From NCBI RefSeq assembly GCF_020873875.1, contig NZ_JAHWGU010000036.1:19819-83818 (forward strand): a stretch of 64,000 nt of DNA, read 5' to 3'. Numbering within the stretch: the stretch's first letter is position 1; each line of letters begins with the position of its first letter. The notes under the pieces are model-generated. The model had not been told where the DNA came from. It searched no databases and worked only from the letters and a program-made list of their open reading frames with translations. Source of the DNA: Actinoplanes sp. DH11 (lineage in GTDB: Bacteria > Actinomycetota > Actinomycetes > Mycobacteriales > Micromonosporaceae). Position numbers and translations under genes: made by a program. Below are positions 60,732 through 64,000 of the stretch, piece after piece.

Positions 60732-60795
60732 CCGATTACCAGGGAACATCAGTCCTTGGCCACACAGAAGCAGTCCCGGGGAGGAGGACGACGCC

Positions 60796-63201
60796 GTGGC
60801 GCTCGTGCGCGTGTACTGCGGTCTGGCGTCGGCTGATGATTCGGTGCGTTCGGCCTCGGCCGCGCCACTGACCATCGCCGTTGTGGACGACGCAGGCCGG
60901 CTGCTCGGCGTCCACGAGATCAGCGACGACCCGGCGGGTTACGCCCAGCTGGGCACGCTTCTCGTGGAACGGACGACGGGGTTCAGCGACGCGGCGGTCG
61001 CCGCCGACAGTGACGACCACGTCGTCACCTCGCTGCTCACCGCCGCCGGTCGACCACTCGTCGTGGTCGACGACGACGACGCGGACGACTTCGCCGAGCG
61101 TTTCTCCGACGACGACTCCCCCGAGGAGATCGCGGCGCCGGTCGCCGCCCGCCGGGCCGTCGGCCTGGCCCGGGCGTTGCAGGCCGGCGCGATCGCCGCG
61201 GTCAACCTGCCGACCCCGCGTGAGCTGGTCAGCTACAAGCCGGTCCTGGCCGCGCACGTGGCGATGCTGGTCGGCCGGAACGCGGCGTGCGTCGCCCTGC
61301 GGGAGGTGCTCCGCGAGCTCTACCCGGCTGCCCTGCGTGCCTACCCGGACCCCGCTCACCCGCTGGCCCTGGCCGTGCTCGAGACGGTTCCCGAGCCCGG
61401 CCGGTTCACCGGTCGCGCCGGGGACGCGGCGCACGTCACCCGGGAGATCGCCGGTGAGCTGGCCCGCGCCGGCGCCGGCAGTGACGACCAGCTGATGTCC
61501 GCCGTGACCGCCCTCCAGGTCGCGATCAGCGAGTCACCGCGGCGCGGTGGCGTCAACAAGTCGCTGGCCCCGGCCGCCGCCGACGCCGTCCGGCAGGCCA
61601 TCGCCGCGGTCCGTGCCTGCGACGCCGCCTGCACGGCCCTGGTCGGCACGCTCAGTGCCCGGGCCACCCCGCCGGCGAGCAACTCCTCCCTGGGCCGCCG
61701 TGCGGCCCGCCGGGCCACCACCGAGCCGGCGCCCGGCCTCCAGCCGGTCCCGACCGGCGAGACCCCGCGCTTCGGCCGGCGCAACCGTCCGGAGCCGGCG
61801 ACCACCGGCAGCGGACCGGCCACCCCCCGGCCGATGACTGCTCCGCCGGTCGCGCCCAGCCCGATCACTCCCCCGCCGATCGCCCCGGCCGCGGCCAACG
61901 GCCTGCCGGGCCGGGCCGGCTCACCCGGCAACCGGCCGGTGTCGGTGCCGCCGCCCCCACCGGGCATCGCGCCGATCACTCCCGGTGTCCGCCCGGTGCC
62001 GGCCTCCCGGCCGCCGGCGGCTCCGTCGTCGGCGCAGCCCGGCGGCCGCGCCACCCCGGCCGACGCGGGCGAGCCGTTCCGGCCGACCCTGGCCAACGCC
62101 GAACTCAACCGGGCCCGGGCGGAGCGCCAGCGCACGGTCATCCCGTCCCGGCCGAAGACGACACCGGCAGCGAACGGCGCGTCCGGTGGGCCGACCGACT
62201 TCAGCCTGCCGCTGCCGCCGTCGCAGACGTCACCCGCGGCCCCACCGGCCCAGCGGCCCGGCCCGGAAATCACCGAACCGGGTTCGCGGGCCAACTGGCC
62301 GCTGCTCAACAGCGGCAAGGACGACGTCGCGGCCCCGCCGCCGGCGCCCGCCCCGGTCAGCCCGGCGCCCGCTTCCGGGCGCGTCAAGCCACCGTGGCAG
62401 GACATGCCGCAAGAGCCGCCGTCACTGCGCCTCATCGAGGGCCGGACGAACGGGTCGCCCCTCGACCCCACCGGCAGTTCGCTGCCGATGCGCAAGACGG
62501 ACGACCCGCTGGGCGCCCGCAAGGCGGACGACCCGCTGTCCAGCCGTAAGCCGGACAGCCCGCTGCCCAGCCGCAAGCCGGACAGCTCATTGCCCAGCCG
62601 CAAGCCGGACAGCTCACTGTCCAGCCGCAAACCGGACAGCTCGCTGTCCAGCCGCAGGACGGACAGCCCGCTGTCCAGCCGCAGGACGGACAGCCCACTG
62701 CCGACGCGCAAGACCGACGGCCCGTCCAAGCTGACCGCGCTTGATCGCAGCCCCACGCCGCCGGTCCCGTCCGACGGCAACGACGGTGACCTGCTGATCT
62801 TCGCGGCGGCGCGGTCGGCCTGGTTCACCGGCCCGTCCGAGCCCGACAAGGCCGACTGGGCCAACCCGAACGACAGCGGCTGGCGCGCAGCGGAGAAGGC
62901 GGCCACCCCGGCCGTCGCCGCCGAAACCTCCGCCGGCCTGCCCAAACGGGTGCCCCAGGCAAACCTGGTGCCGGGTTCGCCGCTGCGCGAGGAGCGGCCG
63001 CTGCGCATCGTCCGCGACGCCGCCTCCATCGCGGCACACACCACGGGCTACTTCCGTGGCTGGCGGCGCGGCCAGGAGATCGGCGGCTTCGCCATGGGCG
63101 GCCGCCCCGGCCGGGAAGCCGCCGGCGGGTGGGACTTCACCCGCGACGGCCAGGCCGCCGACGAGTACCGCGACAACAACGCCGGCTTCGGCGGACGCTG
63201 A
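60796..63201 (+). CDS. IS110-transposase-like protein with repeat tail
   Basis: 801 residues. The N-terminal 240 residues follow the plan of IS110 DEDD transposases: a strand with TIAVVDDAGRLLGV, VVTSLLTAAGRPLVVVDDDD, a RAVGLARALQAG helix, and LVSYKPVLAAHVAMLVGRNAACVALREVL then LYPAALRAYPDP. The acidic catalytic positions do not appear to be kept and no terminal inverted repeats flank it, so it is probably a domesticated, non-transposing relative. A Pro-rich middle and eight 9-residue SRKPDSPLP-like repeats (62488-62721) follow, then a C-terminal domain (about 655-801). GTG 60796 with GAGGAGG 8 nt upstream. Confidence 0.78.
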   Translation: MALVRVYCGLASADDSVRSASAAPLTIAVVDDAGRLLGVHEISDDPAGYAQLGTLLVERTTGFSDAAVAADSDDHVVTSLLTAAGRPLVVVDDDDADDFAERFSDDDSPEEIAAPVAARRAVGLARALQAGAIAAVNLPTPRELVSYKPVLAAHVAMLVGRNAACVALREVLRELYPAALRAYPDPAHPLALAVLETVPEPGRFTGRAGDAAHVTREIAGELARAGAGSDDQLMSAVTALQVAISESPRRGGVNKSLAPAAADAVRQAIAAVRACDAACTALVGTLSARATPPASNSSLGRRAARRATTEPAPGLQPVPTGETPRFGRRNRPEPATTGSGPATPRPMTAPPVAPSPITPPPIAPAAANGLPGRAGSPGNRPVSVPPPPPGIAPITPGVRPVPASRPPAAPSSAQPGGRATPADAGEPFRPTLANAELNRARAERQRTVIPSRPKTTPAANGASGGPTDFSLPLPPSQTSPAAPPAQRPGPEITEPGSRANWPLLNSGKDDVAAPPPAPAPVSPAPASGRVKPPWQDMPQEPPSLRLIEGRTNGSPLDPTGSSLPMRKTDDPLGARKADDPLSSRKPDSPLPSRKPDSSLPSRKPDSSLSSRKPDSSLSSRRTDSPLSSRRTDSPLPTRKTDGPSKLTALDRSPTPPVPSDGNDGDLLIFAAARSAWFTGPSEPDKADWANPNDSGWRAAEKAATPAVAAETSAGLPKRVPQANLVPGSPLREERPLRIVRDAASIAAHTTGYFRGWRRGQEIGGFAMGGRPGREAAGGWDFTRDGQAADEYRDNNAGFGGR
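62488..62721. repeat. 27-bp coding repeat (9-residue SRKPDSSLP type)
   Basis: Eight full in-frame 27-bp units and a partial ninth, encoding MRKTDDPLG, ARKADDPLS, SRKPDSPLP, SRKPDSSLP, SRKPDSSLS (twice), SRRTDSPLS, SRRTDSPLP and TRKTDG. Confidence 0.95.
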
Positions 63202-63202
63202 G

Positions 63203-63922
63203 TTGATCGGACAACGGCCGCAACCCCACGACGGGGTTGCGGTCGTTTTCGACTTCTTCGGCACACTCACCGACCCGGCTGCGGAAGCCGACCGGCGGCC
63301 GGCGTTCGACGAGACGGCAGCGGTCCTCGGCATCCCGGGCGACGACTTCTACGCCGCCATGGCCGACAGCTTCCCGCAGCGAATCGTCGGCGCCTGCGGC
63401 TCCACCCGCGACACCCTCCTGGCGATGGCGCGCGCCTGCGGCACCGAACCCGCACCCTCGACACTGGACGCCGCGGTCCGGACCCATCACGCCGGCGCTG
63501 AGCGGGTGCGCAGGCCCCGCGCGGGCGGATTGGCAACCCTGGCGGCGCTGCGGGGTTCGGGGTTCCGTGTGGGCCTTCTCAGCGACTGTTCCAGCGAACT
63601 CTGCGAGGCTTGGGCGGGTACGCCGTACGCCCCGCTGATCGACGCCCCGGTCTTCTCCTGGCGCGAGGGCCGCCGCAAGCCCGACCCCCACCTGTACGCG
63701 ACCGTGGCCGCCCGGCTCGGCGTCCCACCCACCCGCTGCTGGTACGTCGGCGACGGCGGCAGCCGCGAACACCAGGGCGCCGCAGCAGCCGGCATGCACC
63801 CGATCCTGATCACCAACGCCGGCCATCCGGGCGCGGCAGTGTTCCGCAACGACCCGGACCCGTTCCTCCCAGCCTGTCAGCGCTTTCTGAAATCTGACCC
63901 TCTGCGGGTTCGGGAAAGTTGA
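63203..63922 (+). CDS. HAD-family hydrolase, 3' end altered by an insertion
   Basis: 239 residues. HAD motifs: VVFDFFGTLTDP (motif I, nucleophile Asp), FRVGLLSDCSSE (motif II), Lys in RRKPDPHLY (motif III), WYVGDGGSREHQGA (motif IV). Start is TTG 63203, 2 bp after the previous stop, so translation is probably coupled, but no SD is seen and the start is tentative. The last eight codons and the stop derive from what looks like the end of an insertion sequence beginning near 63895, so the natural C-terminus may be lost. Confidence 0.85.
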   Translation: MIGQRPQPHDGVAVVFDFFGTLTDPAAEADRRPAFDETAAVLGIPGDDFYAAMADSFPQRIVGACGSTRDTLLAMARACGTEPAPSTLDAAVRTHHAGAERVRRPRAGGLATLAALRGSGFRVGLLSDCSSELCEAWAGTPYAPLIDAPVFSWREGRRKPDPHLYATVAARLGVPPTRCWYVGDGGSREHQGAAAAGMHPILITNAGHPGAAVFRNDPDPFLPACQRFLKSDPLRVRES

Positions 63923-64000
63923 CCCCACGGACCTGCGGTTATGAGCGGTTGGCGCGTGTTTCTCTGGCGAGGAGTTCTCGCCGGTGACGGGTTCGGTAGG
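63895..64000. mobile_element. Right-edge insertion sequence end (candidate IS21-like)
   Basis: TGACCCTCTGCGGG at 63895 and GGGAAAGTTGACCCC at 63912-63926 resemble the terminal-repeat style of actinobacterial IS21-family elements. A minus-strand frame ends just inside, at 63939. The element continues past the window. Confidence 0.45.
63939..64000 (-). CDS. Transposase or helper C-terminus (partial)
   Basis: The last 19 residues of a minus-strand protein ending in a TAA stop at 63939-63941: a basic tail YRTRHRRELLARETRANRS. The arginine-rich YRTRHRRELLA end fits IstB-type ATPase subunits of IS21 elements, but the piece is too short to be sure. It is truncated by the window edge, not by mutation. 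Confidence 0.4.
   Translation of the reverse strand, partial: YRTRHRRELLARETRANRS

Noticed and set aside
60796..63201. An active IS110 element
   Set aside because: No element ends, no second copy seen, apparent loss of catalytic acids and a long unrelated C-terminal tail.

Overview
The window is very GC-rich, densely coded chromosomal DNA of a filamentous actinobacterium. The gene content fits Micromonosporaceae (Actinoplanes-like): GTP-type PEP carboxykinase, class II GlpX beside a DUF4245 gene, a biotin-dependent acyl-CoA carboxylase locus with an epsilon subunit, Rv3303c-type quinone reductase, Z-prenyl synthase with a geranylgeranyl reductase-like enzyme, GOLPH3-like protein, PASTA-less membrane Ser/Thr kinases and a mycosin-like protease. 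Codon third positions are almost all G/C, and GTG and TTG starts are common. No rRNA, tRNA or CRISPR was seen. A genus call is inference.

Layout. 1-7.4 kb: end of valS, two small membrane proteins, rmuC, ispH, two related membrane proteins, xseA-xseB. 7.5-13.3 kb: DUF4245/glpX divergent pair, rhomboid protease, secreted trypsin-like protease, secreted transglycosylase-like wall protein, PIN-PhoH. 13.5-18.3 kb: otsB, a geranylgeranyl reductase-like/Z-prenyl synthase operon, pckG. 18.5-21.1 kb: ECF sigma factor with a fused zinc-binding tail, two GtrA proteins, PH-domain protein. 21.1-36.3 kb: a dispersed carboxylase locus (birA, repeat-rich membrane protein, pccB, accE, maf, accA) interrupted by a membrane peptidase, a huge repeat-containing Ser/Thr kinase and a three-gene type VII-like cassette ending in an orphan mycosin.

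36.7-45.2 kb: DedA, LpdA-type quinone reductase, gamma-glutamylcyclotransferase-like, double GNAT, SCO6745-like, coiled-coil protein plus metallo-hydrolase, DUF4349 lipoprotein, M20 amidohydrolase. 45.4-51.6 kb: stand-alone methylmalonyl-CoA mutase-type catalytic subunit, second membrane Ser/Thr kinase, phosphohexomutase, GPP34 protein. 51.6-59.7 kb: large glycosyltransferase/CDP-glycerol transferase fusion, Nudix, upp/deoC divergent pair, deoC followed by two aldehyde dehydrogenase genes resembling a split ALDH16. 59.8-64 kb: a conserved uncharacterised protein, an IS110-transposase-like protein with a repeat tail, a HAD hydrolase whose 3' end runs into an insertion sequence at the window edge.

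Themes: propionyl/acetyl-CoA carboxylation plus a methylmalonyl-CoA-type mutase (C3/C4 acyl-CoA flux); gluconeogenesis (pckG, glpX) and trehalose; isoprenoid supply (ispH, Z-prenyl synthase, reductase); cell-wall and surface work (transglycosylase, teichoic-acid-type transferase, GtrA). A TANNNT box 6-8 nt before the start codon recurs at 19 genes, suggesting widespread leaderless transcription. I found no clearly new multi-gene defence or biosynthetic system. The best leads are the orphan mycosin cassette, the kinase with seven DDDKT repeats, the IS110-derived protein and the split ALDH16-like pair.
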